From contig NC_052349.1 of assembly GCF_009727055.1 (NCBI RefSeq), positions 91,995,244 to 92,059,243 on the forward strand: a stretch of 64,000 nucleotides of DNA, in the 5' to 3' direction. The notes beneath the pieces are model-generated. The model had not been told where the DNA came from. It saw nothing but the letters and a program-made list of their open reading frames with translations, and did no database searches. This stretch comes from Benincasa hispida (Eukaryota; Streptophyta; Magnoliopsida; Cucurbitales; Cucurbitaceae). The translations under genes were made by a program, and so were the position numbers. Positions 45,616-56,399 of the stretch are shown here, piece after piece. Position 1 is the first letter of the stretch. Every line of letters begins with the position of its first letter.

Positions 45616-48140
45616 TGTTGCTGAGAAGAAAAACACATTGACCTACGTTAGGTTTTAAGCAAATACCTGTTGTAAAACAAAACAACATCCAATAAGGTTT
45701 TAGTAAAACTAATATGAACCCTGTGTGACATCTAGTTTCGAAATGATGCTTCAAAGGTTTAGGACAAAAGCCGTCAAAGGGAGGTCAGTTATCCCTCATC
45801 TGAATTGAGAAGTTCTCAACCAGTCATTAATACCAGAACAACTCTTGCTCCTATAACGACGAGCCATCATTGATTTGGCCAAGAGATCATTAACTTGCTT
45901 AACAATCTATCGTAAGTGTGACCCGCCATTTTAGGTCCTAAAGGTCCGTCTCAAAAGGCCAATCCGAAGGGAAAAATCCGATTGGGGCAAAACCTAAAGC
46001 GACCCTATCCATTTCTGAAGTTCACCTTGATCTTGACCAACTGCACAAAACCCATCTGAAGGGGGACACTCAAAGGCGACACGAGGGAGTACAGAATGAT
46101 CTCACGGTGTGAACCATTGACAAAGACCATAGAACGTGTTGACACACACCCTTCACCCACTTGCTATAAACACTCTCTCCGTTCACTTTAATATGGATTC
46201 ATGCAAACCCATTGGAAGAGGGATGCTCCAAGGGTACCACGAGGCCAAGCATGAAACTCACGTTGTGAACATACAGGGAGAAACGTGAGTGGAATCATAG
46301 ACACATCAGATACACCTCTTCCTCCCACTGAGTATTTTATAACCTAAGATTTTAACTAAGTGACTTTTAGGTTTGCCCAAGAGTAACTTTTACCTTGGAT
46401 AGTTAAACAACTTTTGATCTCATCCATTAAACTTTTTAATGGAGTCTTTGACCAAAACATCACATGCTTGTTAAAAATCTATCTAATTCACCTTTCCAGG
46501 TAGGTTCCCAGGTAGAGGTATTAGTTTTCGTCAACTTAAGAACCCCAACCTAGCCAGAATCCGCCTTAGACAAAAGGTCCCTTATAGATAGGTTTAAAAC
46601 AAATTTAATCTTTTATTTCAACCAATTTAATCCTATTAAACCGATTTTAAAATATTAATCTAGGTTGCTAAACTCTTTAGAACCACTTGAACTTAGGCCT
46701 ATCTCAATCCAATTTTAAAACCCTTAAAAAAAAACTTGAGTTTACCCTAAGTTAGGATGCAACTCTGAATTATCGATTTTAGGTCTAATTTCCTTTATAA
46801 CACTTATAAATAGAAATCAAAACCACAATGCTAAGCTAACACATGCAAGGCATTCATAACGATTATAAACAGCCTAAATGTGATGCTTAGTGCATTGTAC
46901 ATTCATTGCTATTTCTTTTATATAACACTTATACAAAACAGCAATGAAACAAGCAAAACATGCTTCCATTCACCCTTAGACTATAACACTTATAATAAAA
47001 GAATGATGCATGAAAATGCTCACTGCATGCAAAATATAACTCTTATATTTCATGATGCATGCACATGCTTTAAAGTAATTTCTTCATGCAATATTATAAC
47101 ATTTATAATACATGATGCATGAATAATTGCACAACCTAATGTGGGTTTTAAACTATATGTCAAACACTTTGGCATATACACTAGACATCACATGTATAAG
47201 AAACCAATGTTGATGAACCGGGTAAAATTGCCTTAAAAACACAAAAGGTAAAGCTAACTATTACAAAGACAAGGAGTCTCCAGTTCAAACAGGCGAACTG
47301 GGTCTTGAATCGCTAGGGCAAATCATTGCGTCTCCAACCATTGTGTACTAAGCACCCTGCGATCATCTACACGATAAAACAAACGCTTTGATCTATTGCT
47401 TACCAGCGCTCCCAGAGCTAAACGATCTTTTAGCATTTATTACACGATTGTTTAGCTATTACTACACAATCGTGTACCTTTTACAAAGCGAGGAAGCCTT
47501 AGGTACACGATGGCTTAGTGTGCTCCACAAAACGCCCTCCTTTCGTGACCGTCTAAACGACTACGATGCCGCGAAGCACCATCGCCTAAGCGATCGCCTA
47601 ACTAGCGCCTCCGTATTGCATACGCGTGATCGTGTAGGTAGTAACTACGCGATGAAGCTTGCTAACTACACGATCGTCTAGAGCGCACCATTTACTAAGC
47701 GATGAACATCACATGCTCCCACTACGATCGTCTACCTCCAGTGCCTACGAGATCGGGTACCAACACTACACGATAGAGTAAACGATTTACCCCATCGCTT
47801 AGCATTAGCTAATCGTTTAGAAAATACTACACGATCGTCTAGAAAAATCTAAACGATCGCTTAGTTATATCCCAACGATCGTTTACCTGAGGCTACACGA
47901 TATGACCAAAAACTCTTTGAATTACATACTTGAATGTAAAGTTAATTACGCCTAAAAACACATGGGCCCTTAAAAATTAACACTTTGTATGACAGAAAGC
48001 TTTAACAAAAGGCAATTAAACCCAAAACATTCATCAACTCAACCACAAATGCATAAAACGATCAACCACAAATGTAGAAACTCACTGCGACTGTAAAATT
48101 TGTTCAAAACTAAGTTGGAATTTGGAATATCAAAACAACT
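45616..48140 (-). other. Untranslated leader of a minus-strand copia element (I)
   Basis: Read on the minus strand, 46360-45780 resembles the copia B leader (CTCACGTTTCTCCCTG, then AGTAAGTGGG-like and GAGTGTCCCCCTT words). To its right lie many ATAACACTTATAA words, a CGATCG array at 47360-47890, then a PBS and the LTR at 48157. No gag follows on the left; the element breaks at 45616. No credible protein gene is seen. Confidence 0.6.
47360..47890. repeat. CGATCG-motif array in copia leader I
   Basis: About two dozen imperfect copies of words such as CTACACGATCGTCTAG, CTAAACGATCGCTTAG and CTAAGCGATCGCCTAA in 530 bp, unevenly spaced and in both orientations because the core is palindromic. Confidence 0.75.
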
Positions 48141-48155
48141 TGGCTCAAATACCCA
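48141..48155 (-). promoter_or_regulatory. Degenerate tRNA-iMet primer binding site of copia I
   Basis: The minus strand reads TGGGTATTTGAGCCA next to the LTR end, compared with the canonical TGGTATCAGAGCC. Confidence 0.55.
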
Positions 48156-48156
48156 T

Positions 48157-50250
48157 TGAAGGAAATCGATCACGAGGATTTCCATGAGTAGTGGAAAATA
48201 GATCATTCCAAATTACAATCATGCATGAACATTACAATTACAGTCGTAAAACAAAACATATAGTTATGCAATCAATACAGAAATTACAGCGTGAACAAAC
48301 AAATAAACAAGGAGAATGCTAAGAACGTTTGTCGACTTGTCTCTACGCTCCTTACTCTCGAATGCTCGAACATAGCAACCTCGAACACTCGAACAACACG
48401 ACCGCTCCGCAGCACGAACACTGCGTACTCGTCCTCTACGATCGCCTTGGTCATGAGTACCCTAGCAACACGAACGGCCTCCACAGAACCTTGACCACAT
48501 CGAGATGAGTATGACACCACCAAGAAGGTTACCTTGGTGTTCTCGGTGTGAGAATCCAGAGGGTGTGTTCTGTGTGGACTTGCAATGAGACAAACGAAGG
48601 AGGAATGAACGATCGTGTACATGATTGGGCAAGTGGGAGAAGACAGAAACCTATCGCATACGTCGATGCCCAATCATTTAGCTAAAGCTAAGCGATCGTC
48701 TAGCAAAAGCTAAGCGATCATTTAGCTCAGTGTCTGTCACCTACAAAACACTACACAATCGTTTACTTCGCTTAAGCTGTCGTTTAGTAAATCTGTATTT
48801 ACTTAACAAGCTTTCGTGAGATTCTTTTTTCCAAGAGAGGAAACTCAAAAACAATTTTTCCCAAAAAACATACTAAAATTAGGAAAACAATTTTTCTTTT
48901 ATCTCACTGTTACCATGAACCACCAATAACCTCCTACTCAATTGGTTATTAGAGAAAAAGAATTAATTATCTAATAATTAATATTATTATAAATATAAAT
49001 GATAACCAACTTATCATACTATATTTATAACCTATAGTTTTAATATTTCATCTCATGAAACATATAAACATAGTTCTTTTTCTATTCCATGGTACTTAAT
49101 GTAAATCTCATTTACATTAATCCTCTACTAGATATATCTCATACATCATACCGATCATATCATATATAATTGAATTACCTCTTATCAATTTGAACACTTC
49201 AAATCAAACCAAGAACTGATCCTCAACTAAATCCATTGAGCTACAAGGGGACCTTATGAACCTGTAGCTCGAAGCTCCAACAATGTGTGAATAACTGACC
49301 TCTTTAGTCATGGGATCCACCATCCGTTAACTGCCAGGCACTCCACTAAAGATCGACACTTGAACTCTCCCTACCACAGATATATTATGTGTTCATCTTA
49401 ACCAATCAGAAGTGCGACAACCCTCACACAATCGTTCGTACGTACAATCTAGGCCAATAACCATTATGCCCCTGTAGTTACATCTAATTCTTAAGTACCA
49501 TTGATCCCTCAAATGAACATAAGTCATAGTCCTACTATGACTGAGTCTTCTCTTTCAAAGAGAAGTTGTGGCCACTATGTTTAAGCCCCGGAATCAGCTC
49601 TTAAGGGAGCAATCTCTCTACTTATCCCTGCTTCGGGAAAGGAGTGAATTCCATCTTGTGGATTGAGTTCCCAGCTCCCATACAATAAGTCCCCAAAAAG
49701 GTAGACATATTGAGTTGGCAATCTGGCCACTCTCACCCATACTAATCAAAGGACCGCCCTCAAAGACAGGAGTTTCCAAAACACTCATGATTGAGGTCGT
49801 GTCACCTATGGTCGTTTAGGTGAGATGCAAGTCTCTAGTATCAACAACGTTATATATAGAGTCTAGTCATCTCGCGGTCCCAGGTATTATACAAACTCTT
49901 TGTATAGGATACCCCCGCTCGCACGTCTCCACATGAATGGTCAGAATCTACCATCTGTAGTAGTTTACAATACTTGCAAACCTCTACAAAGCGGGTCGTA
50001 TCCGTAGTGTTACCAAGATCAGGTATCCCACCTTAATCCTTATACTACAGACCTATTTAGGTTATCACTTAAGGCATGATCCACTTGTATATCACATATA
50101 CATGCTTAAGTTCACATGAGATAACCAAGGAGCTTGTTTATTGGATATGAGTAAATGCCAAAATTAAATAACACTTATTTTATTCATCAAACAATGTGTA
50201 TCTTTACAAAACAACGAGACTTCGGGAGAATTAGGACACCAATCCCAAAT
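48157..50250 (-). repeat. L1-type LTR, probable 5' LTR of copia I
   Basis: Plus-strand ends TGAAGGAAATCGATCACG and ACACCAATCCCAAAT match the reversed L1 LTR. The middle (GAGCTACAAGGGGACCTTAT, CGTTAACTGCCAGGCACTCC) aligns with 40500-40640. The PBS and leader on its left support a 5' LTR. No clear target duplication. CGATCG words cluster at about 48610-48790. Confidence 0.8.
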
Positions 50251-51615
50251 ATTTATACTTAGGTTCTTTTCCGACTAATAAAAACAACCCTAAGTCTATG
50301 TGGTTTATCCAAGTATAACACTTATAAATGGACTTAAACCTATGATGTCTAGGTGATAAACCTTTTTACTACCTCACATCGTTCACGAATACTCACAAAA
50401 AGGGTTACCAATGCTTAATTATTCGGCCATAATCCTCAAGTAGGAGGTGTTCCGTAGACCGTCAATTTAAATACCCCCAACCTTCGACAGGATTATATCC
50501 CGATTTAATTTGTAATCCTAGTTTTACAAATTTAACGACCTATTTTAACTATTAAAACAAGTGACCTACGTGAGCATGCTGTGTTATGGATTTTAAATGT
50601 CTAACCCAATTTTATAACAACTTATAAAACTTTAAACAAGCTAAACATCCACAACATACAGGCATTCAATATTTAATATAACCATTATATTAAATACAAG
50701 AAACCCTAACATGCATACTATATATTATAACAAATTATAACATACTTTCAATGCATGTTGCAAGCTTCCTACGATGGGATTTTAAATCTAAATGGCATAT
50801 GTATGCACATACAAGATTTATTTAATTATAACATACATCCAATGCATAAATAATTAAACATAAACTGATATGGTTTTAGTTTTGGCAAAAACAAGCAACA
50901 AAAGCCTAATTATTACAAAAACATGTTCAACACCGCTCGAAACGCACCAAATCGCTTGAACTGAACCCGAACCGTCTGAACCAGACCAGCAGAGTTTGAA
51001 CTAGACCAGCCAAAAACCATTTGAGGCTGAACCGGACCAGACCTCAAGAGAATCGTTCAAACTGACTTCTCTCGCTCTTGCTCAATATCTTACTAAGGCT
51101 GATCGTTTGACATTGACGACCATCGTCATGCGTTTGCCTGATCATTTAGTGTTTGCGTGATCGTTTAGCAATTATTGCATGGCTCCTGATCAAGGTATAC
51201 GATTGTGTAGTGTTTGTATTCTATCGCATAGTATCATCGTCTAGTGCCAGTGGACGCTCCACGATCGCTTAGTGTCCAACACTATCGCACAACTTCATCG
51301 TTTAGCACGGACAATTTACTACACGATCGCTTAGCGCCTCGTCTTGATCGTTTAGCGCACGCACAAGGTAAGTGATCGCTTAGTGCTATTGCATAGCATC
51401 TTAACGCATCGCTTAGCTACTGATCATAGGTAAACGATCGCGTAGTGCTATCGTTTAGCATCTTCAACGCATCGCTTAGATACCGCATAAAGGTAAACAA
51501 TCGCTTAGTGTTATCGCATAGCAACTCAATGCATTGGTTAGCTCACACCAGAAGCTACACGATCATGTAGTACCATCGTATAGCAATATGATGCATCGCT
51601 TGACGACAATTTCCT
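50251..51615 (-). other. Second copia leader piece (J), ends at Athila-3 junction
   Basis: Same order of features as leader I: ATAAC/TATAA-rich part, a GCCTAATTATTACAAAAAC word, then a CGATCG array. No coding signal. It joins Athila-3 RNase H sequence at about 51615 without an LTR or target duplication. Confidence 0.55.
51060..51615. repeat. CGATCG-motif array with 62-bp tandem repeat
   Basis: The last part is a tandem repeat starting at 51368, 51430, 51493 and 51554 (periods 62, 63 and 61 bp). Each unit holds about three GATCGCTTAG / ATCGCATAG words. Upstream copies are less regular. Confidence 0.78.
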
Positions 51616-52294
51616 CAACGCATTCAGAATATTGAAGAATGTGCTGATTACCACACTCGTATTGATTGTACCGGACTGGACACTGCCCTTTGAAATAATG
51701 TGCAATGCAAGCGGGTATGCGATGAGAGCAACTCTGGCACAAAAGAGAAAAACAATCTTGCATCCCATCGTATATGCGAGTAAAACATTAAATCCTGCTT
51801 AGACAAATTATACCACCACAGAGAAAGAGCTTCTGGCGGTAATTTTTGCGTTGGAAATATTTCGAGTATATCTATTGGGAATAAAGGTACTCATCCATAC
51901 TGATCATTTGGCAATAAAGTACTTAATGACAAAGAAGGACGCAAAGCCAAGATTGATCAGATGGGTTCTTCTCCTTCAAGAATTTGATATAGAAATAATT
52001 GATCGAAAGGGGACGAAGAACCAAGTTGCGGATCACTTGTCTAGACTGAAAAATCCTAAGGTTGACCGCAATGAATCTGAGGTGAGTGCGGTGTTCCCGG
52101 ATGAGCAGCTATTCCATATTGAAGAATTTTCCTTGTTTGCAGACATAGTCAATTATCTGGTTTGCGAGCAATTTCCTGAAGATTACACCTACCACCAACC
52201 GAGGAAGCTCAAATATGAATACAGACATTATTATTGGGATGAGCTAAATCTGATAAAAGAGGGGCAAACCAGATTTTGCGATTATACGTACTAA
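51616..52294 (+). pseudogene. Athila-3 RNase H
   Basis: It begins AFRILKNVLIT and VPDWTLPFEIMCNAS: the first catalytic aspartate (family MCDAS) reads asparagine (AAT, about 51703). Then come [46 protein letters not shown] and [12 protein letters not shown], with the other acidic residues kept. One TAG near 51800 replaces glutamine or a similar residue. From 51851 the frame is open for 147 codons through [20 protein letters not shown]. The D-to-N change is a G-to-A transition. Confidence 0.87.
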
Positions 52295-53390
52295 ATGCTA
52301 CTCAACAACGCATATTATCGCAATGTCACGACTCACCATATGGTGGGCACTTCGGAGGACAGCGAACCACAACTAAGGTTTTACAGTGTGTATTCTTCTA
52401 GCCCACATTGTTTAAGGATGCAGTTGACTACGTAATGAAATGTGATCGGTGCCAACACATAAGTAACATTTCATGGAAACATGCAATGCCAATGAACACC
52501 ATCTTGGAGCTTGAATTGTTCGACATATGGGGGATTGATTTCATGGGACCATTCCCTCCCTCGAATGGTAAGCATTATATTTTATTAGCCATCGATTATG
52601 TATCCAAGTGGGTAGAGGCAAAGGTGTGCGCCGCAAACGATGCGGCGATAGTCTCTCAATTCCTAAAGAAGAATAGTTTCACTCGTTTTGGACTCCCCGT
52701 GCCATCATAAGTGATGAAGGGTCACACTTTGTCAATCATACTGTTAAGGAGTTGTTGTGCAAATACAACATTCTTCACAAAGTGGCCACCACATACCATC
52801 TGCAGATGAATTACCAGGCCAAGATGTCCAATCGAGAAATTAAGCTGATACTCGAGAAGGTAGTAAGGCCTTCACGAAAAGATTGGTCAACGAAGCTCGA
52901 CGATGTATTGTGGGCATACCAGACTGCATTTAAAACACAATAGGTATGTCCCCATATGCGTTGGTATTTTGTAAGGCGTGTCATTTGCCTCTGGAGCTGG
53001 AATATAAGGCATTGTGGGCGGTAAAGAAGTTGAACTCTGATTTGAAGAAAGCAGAAGAAGCGCGAAAAAATGCAACTGGTCGAGTTAGAAGAATGAAGGA
53101 TTAACACATATGAGAACACGGAGATTTACAAGGAGTGCACCAAGCGTTGGTGGGACAAGCACATATGTGGTAAGAACCTCTAAGTCGAGCAAAAGGTCTT
53201 ACTCTTCAACTCACGACTACGACTCTTTCCGGAAAAATTAAAATCACGCTGGTCTGGACCCTTCATCATTAAAGAAATATTCCAACATGGTGCGGTGGAG
53301 CTGATCACTGAAAGCCGTACATTTAAGGTTAATGGACAGCGAGTTAAGGCATATTGTAGAGGTGATTCCAGCCAGAAAAGACCTCCGTGA
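52295..53390 (+). pseudogene. Athila-3 integrase
   Basis: The zinc module reads SPYGGHFGGQRTTTK and CDRCQH (about 52335-52470). The core has GIDFMGPFPPSNGKHYILL (first D, about 52530) and WVEAKVCAANDAAIVSQFLK. A one-base loss near 52692 shifts the frame before the second D (SDEGSH). The catalytic glutamate of the AEISNREIK motif is lysine here (AAG, 52821-52823: AKMSNREIK). The tail has [19 protein letters not shown], then LFPEKLKSRWSGPFIIKEIF and FKVNGQRVKAY, ending near 53390. The E-to-K change alone would kill strand transfer. Confidence 0.87.
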
Positions 53391-54178
53391 ATCTGAAAAA
53401 CCCGGAATACCCTTTGTTTGGTTCTTGAACTCTTATTCCTTCGTCACTTTAATCATCATTTATCTATTTGCATTTTACTCATTATTACTTCTCTAAAAAA
53501 AATGTTGTTTTGTTTAAAATTATTTGACCCTTTCACTGTTTTTTTTTTTCGACAATTAAGGCATAGGATTGCGGAGATGTTACATGAAGCAGCAAATTAT
53601 CTCGCTACGTCATCACAATCCAAAAAAGATAGATCGCCGCAAAGATGAATGCATCAATACATAATGCGGGCGACAGCGCAAATTTGAGGGTGTATTCTTC
53701 CTTATCTTTATTTCAAATTTTGCACTATCGCATCGCATGTTAGTTTTTAAAAGTTTTATCACCGCATCCTCTTTGAATACCGTAATCATTTGACATAGAT
53801 AAATTTGGTAAGACGCCGCATGTTGTTTCTTTGCCAAGTATGATTTCAATGATGAAAAATATGCTTCTATGTCTTTCATATATACTAAAGTCAACTTAAC
53901 TTTAAGATAGTCACCTCATGAAATATTTCTAGAAGTTAGGGGTTTGCTAGCTTTCTTTCAAACTCTCTTTACGAAGCTTTCTAAGAACATTGCATGACTT
54001 ATATCAATCTTTTGGCAATGAGGACATTGCCGCATTTTAAATTTGGGGGTGAGGTATTTATTTTCGACCTTGCTATTTTGAAAAAAAAAAGAAGGAAAAG
54101 TTTTGAGAATAACAACTCCAATATCAACGCAATGGGAAACCCATGTTGATAAGAGTAAAGTTGTTAAAGACACTTACC

Positions 54179-54231
54179 CGTAGTTAGGTGTCTACATGAC
54201 ACACGTGGGGGCAAGCCAAAACGAAAGTAAG
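54179..54231 (+). repeat. Athila 3'-UTR hairpin motif, Athila-3 copy 1
   Basis: CGTAGTTAGGTGTCTACATG then ACACACGTGGGGGCAAGCC. GTGTC-TACAT-GACAC is a perfect 5-bp stem: the A seen in other copies is G here, which restores pairing. Confidence 0.78.
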
Positions 54232-54314
54232 TCGCCAGGATCAACACATAAATAAATGACCGCAACTCCGCTGCCAAGTAGGTATGAGTTTAGTATGAGG
54301 AAGAACACATTGCT

Positions 54315-54366
54315 CGTAGTTGGATGTCTGCATGACACACGTGAGGGCAAGCCAAAACGAAGGCAA
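54315..54366 (+). repeat. Athila 3'-UTR hairpin motif, Athila-3 copy 2
   Basis: CGTAGTTGGATGTCTGCATG then ACACACGTGAGGGCAAGCC, 136 bp after copy 1. TGTC-TGCAT-GACA pairs. Confidence 0.78.
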
Positions 54367-54697
54367 GGCACTTGGATCAGGGAAAGGTCAAAAAAAAAAA
54401 TAATAACAATGACAAGAAATATGCAAGGATAAAATCATTTGGCACCCCAGTGAAAAGAAATTTTTTTTTCTCTTTGAAATAAATCATGCGATGTTCCGGA
54501 AATTAGTAAAGTCCTTTTGAAGGTTAAGTTTGCAGTCCCTAGGTCTTAGAAATATTTTAAGAAGAGACTTGAACAAGACTTAAGGAAACTTTGATATATA
54601 GGATTTGAACGAAGTATCCTTGAGAAACCTAGGAAAAGAACATTGTGGTTGACTTGCTAAAGGAAATATTTAGCTTATGTTTGAGGACAAGCATTGT

Positions 54698-54712
54698 TTA
54701 AATTTGGGGGTG
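54698..54712 (+). promoter_or_regulatory. Athila-3 polypurine tract
   Basis: TTTAAATTTGGGGGTG-type tract before TGATAACG, preceded by TTGAGGACAAGCATTG as in the other Athila copies. Confidence 0.85.
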
Positions 54713-54913
54713 TGATAACGGGTAGAAATGCACGTTATCATATTGCTAAGTTCTTAAACAATGCTGGCTTATATTGATAAAACATGTTAAATTGCATCCA
54801 AAAAGTATTAAGTTTATTATATTGCGGCCGCATGCGTTCATTGCATAGGAACAGTTGATTTTTGTGTTTTTATGCAGAATATGCGTTGATGCAGGCGGAA
54901 ATTACAATCATAG

Positions 54914-54970
54914 GAAATCATTGGTCGAGCGCAGCATTACCNGAAATCATTGGTCGAGCGCAGCATTACC
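54914..54970. other. Single N gap flanked by a 28-bp exact duplication
   Basis: Bases 54914-54941 recur exactly at 54943-54970 around a lone N at 54942. Same signature as at 1253: two contig ends placed side by side instead of overlapped. Confidence 0.85.
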
Positions 54971-55247
54971 ATAAGGCTTTGCGGTGATCGTGTTCGCAAA
55001 TATTCGCCCGAGAAAGATTCCCACAACTTGGTCAGCACAATATGGTGGGCGCATCTGGGTGAAAGGCTAATTAATCGCAATTGGATAGAAAGTTGATGAC
55101 AGTCAAATCTAAATTAAGTTGATAGTTGATAACAATCACAAGTACATTCAACTTTTCGGTGACAAATATTCGGCGCATCAGTTAGGAATTAAAGTAGTCC
55201 CATCTATACAATCATGAGAGAGAAGCTGACTTTCACCCTGGATGTTC

Positions 55248-55255
55248 TATAAATA
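55248..55255 (+). promoter_or_regulatory. TATA box in Athila-3 LTR
   Basis: TATAAATA followed by CCAAGGG, in the LTR position shared with Athila-1. Confidence 0.7.
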
Positions 55256-56399
55256 CCAAGGGCATCCTTCAGAAAAGGGGTTAATCAGTTCAGCAGTTCA
55301 AAATTTCATATGTTCAGTTCGCACGTCCTTGTTCATAGTTTCCTTTCGTTTTATGGCAGACGGAGAGAGGAGGTTATGCCGAAAGATCGTTCCGGTATGC
55401 TTGGGAGAGCGCCGAAAGCTTCAAAGACAGAGAGAGGAAGCAAGAACATCTTTGGAACCGAATAGAGATTTACAGTGTTAAAGCCTCGGTCAACAAGATA
55501 TTTCTACCAGGCTCTCTACCTTTAACTTCCATTGTTATTTTGTACTCCACTCATTTATCGAAATGGAATCTACATCTCTATATCTGTTCACTCTTTGTTA
55601 TTTATGCATGAGTAGTTAAATCAGTTGAATGGGTTGAGAAGCATTTAGCTAGCACAACTAGAAAATTTCATTCTATGCGATTATCTTGTATTATGTGCTT
55701 CATTAGTCCATTAGAGATATTTGGGAGGGTAGTCTAAGGACAGGATCTAGGCTTGAGAAGGTCAGGTTAAAATCTAGGCTCGAAAGTGTCAAATTAGACA
55801 CAAAATCAAGAGATAAGAACTTAGGAATAAGCACTATTTGTTATCAATGCATCGCATGCATTCTAGAGATAGGATATGATTGTATGCGGTCACCTTGCCT
55901 TTATGCATTTTGCATCATTGCATAAGAAAAGAGTAAAGACTTAGGGATAAGCTCTATGAATGCTTTTGCATTCAACACATGCGTCCTAGACTTAGAAGCA
56001 TCACATTTGCATTGGAAAATGACTTGTTGTGCATGGTTATAGCATGATCGCATAGTCTAACGCATTCCCAAGTAACGCTAGCTAAAGATCTTCTCAACTC
56101 ATTCATCTGCATACTCAGTGTATCTATCACACAATTTACTTTTCTCAAATCCACCGTATTTGTTTATTTTTCATTAATGCAAACAATAACAAACCCACAA
56201 TTAATTGATTACCGGTCACCGCAAAGTTTTCATAAAAATTACTATCGCAATCTATTTTTCCAAGTCCCTGAGTTCGACCCTGGACTTATCAGGAAACTCA
56301 GTGGAGTTTACACTTGGATTTCGCTGAGGAAACTTGAGTGCTCAACGCAATTTTACCATCGCATATCATCCTTAATTCACTTCATAAAATTAAGCACCA

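Larger units (their letters stand above)
53391..54697 (+). other. Athila-3 3' non-coding region
   Basis: AT-rich, no ORF with family features. It contains the hairpin pair at 54179 and 54315, and a GAGGACATTGCCGCATTTTA word at about 54020 that resembles the sequence just before the polypurine tract. Confidence 0.7.
51616..56399 (+). mobile_element. Athila-3: 5'-truncated Athila element
   Basis: It begins inside the RT-RNase H connection and continues through RNase H, integrase, a 1.3 kb tail with paired hairpins, a polypurine tract and a 3' LTR. The 5' LTR, gag, protease and RT palm are missing. Athila words are as in Athila-1. Its LTR lies against chromovirus fragment G. Confidence 0.87.
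54713..56399 (+). repeat. Athila-3 3' LTR
   Basis: It starts TGATAACGGGTAGAAATGCA. TATA box TATAAATA at 55248-55255. Near the end, AAGTCCCTGAGTTCGACCCT and TTTACACTTGGATTTCG match the other Athila LTR ends; the last bases are about AAGCACCA. It contains the N artefact at 54942. Confidence 0.82.

Noticed and set aside
47388..47681. 97-codon ORF
   Set aside because: It runs through the CGATCG repeat array and has repeat-driven composition without any domain.
51538..51768. Minus-strand ORFs at the Athila-3 junction
   Set aside because: Shadow of the + strand RNase H frame.
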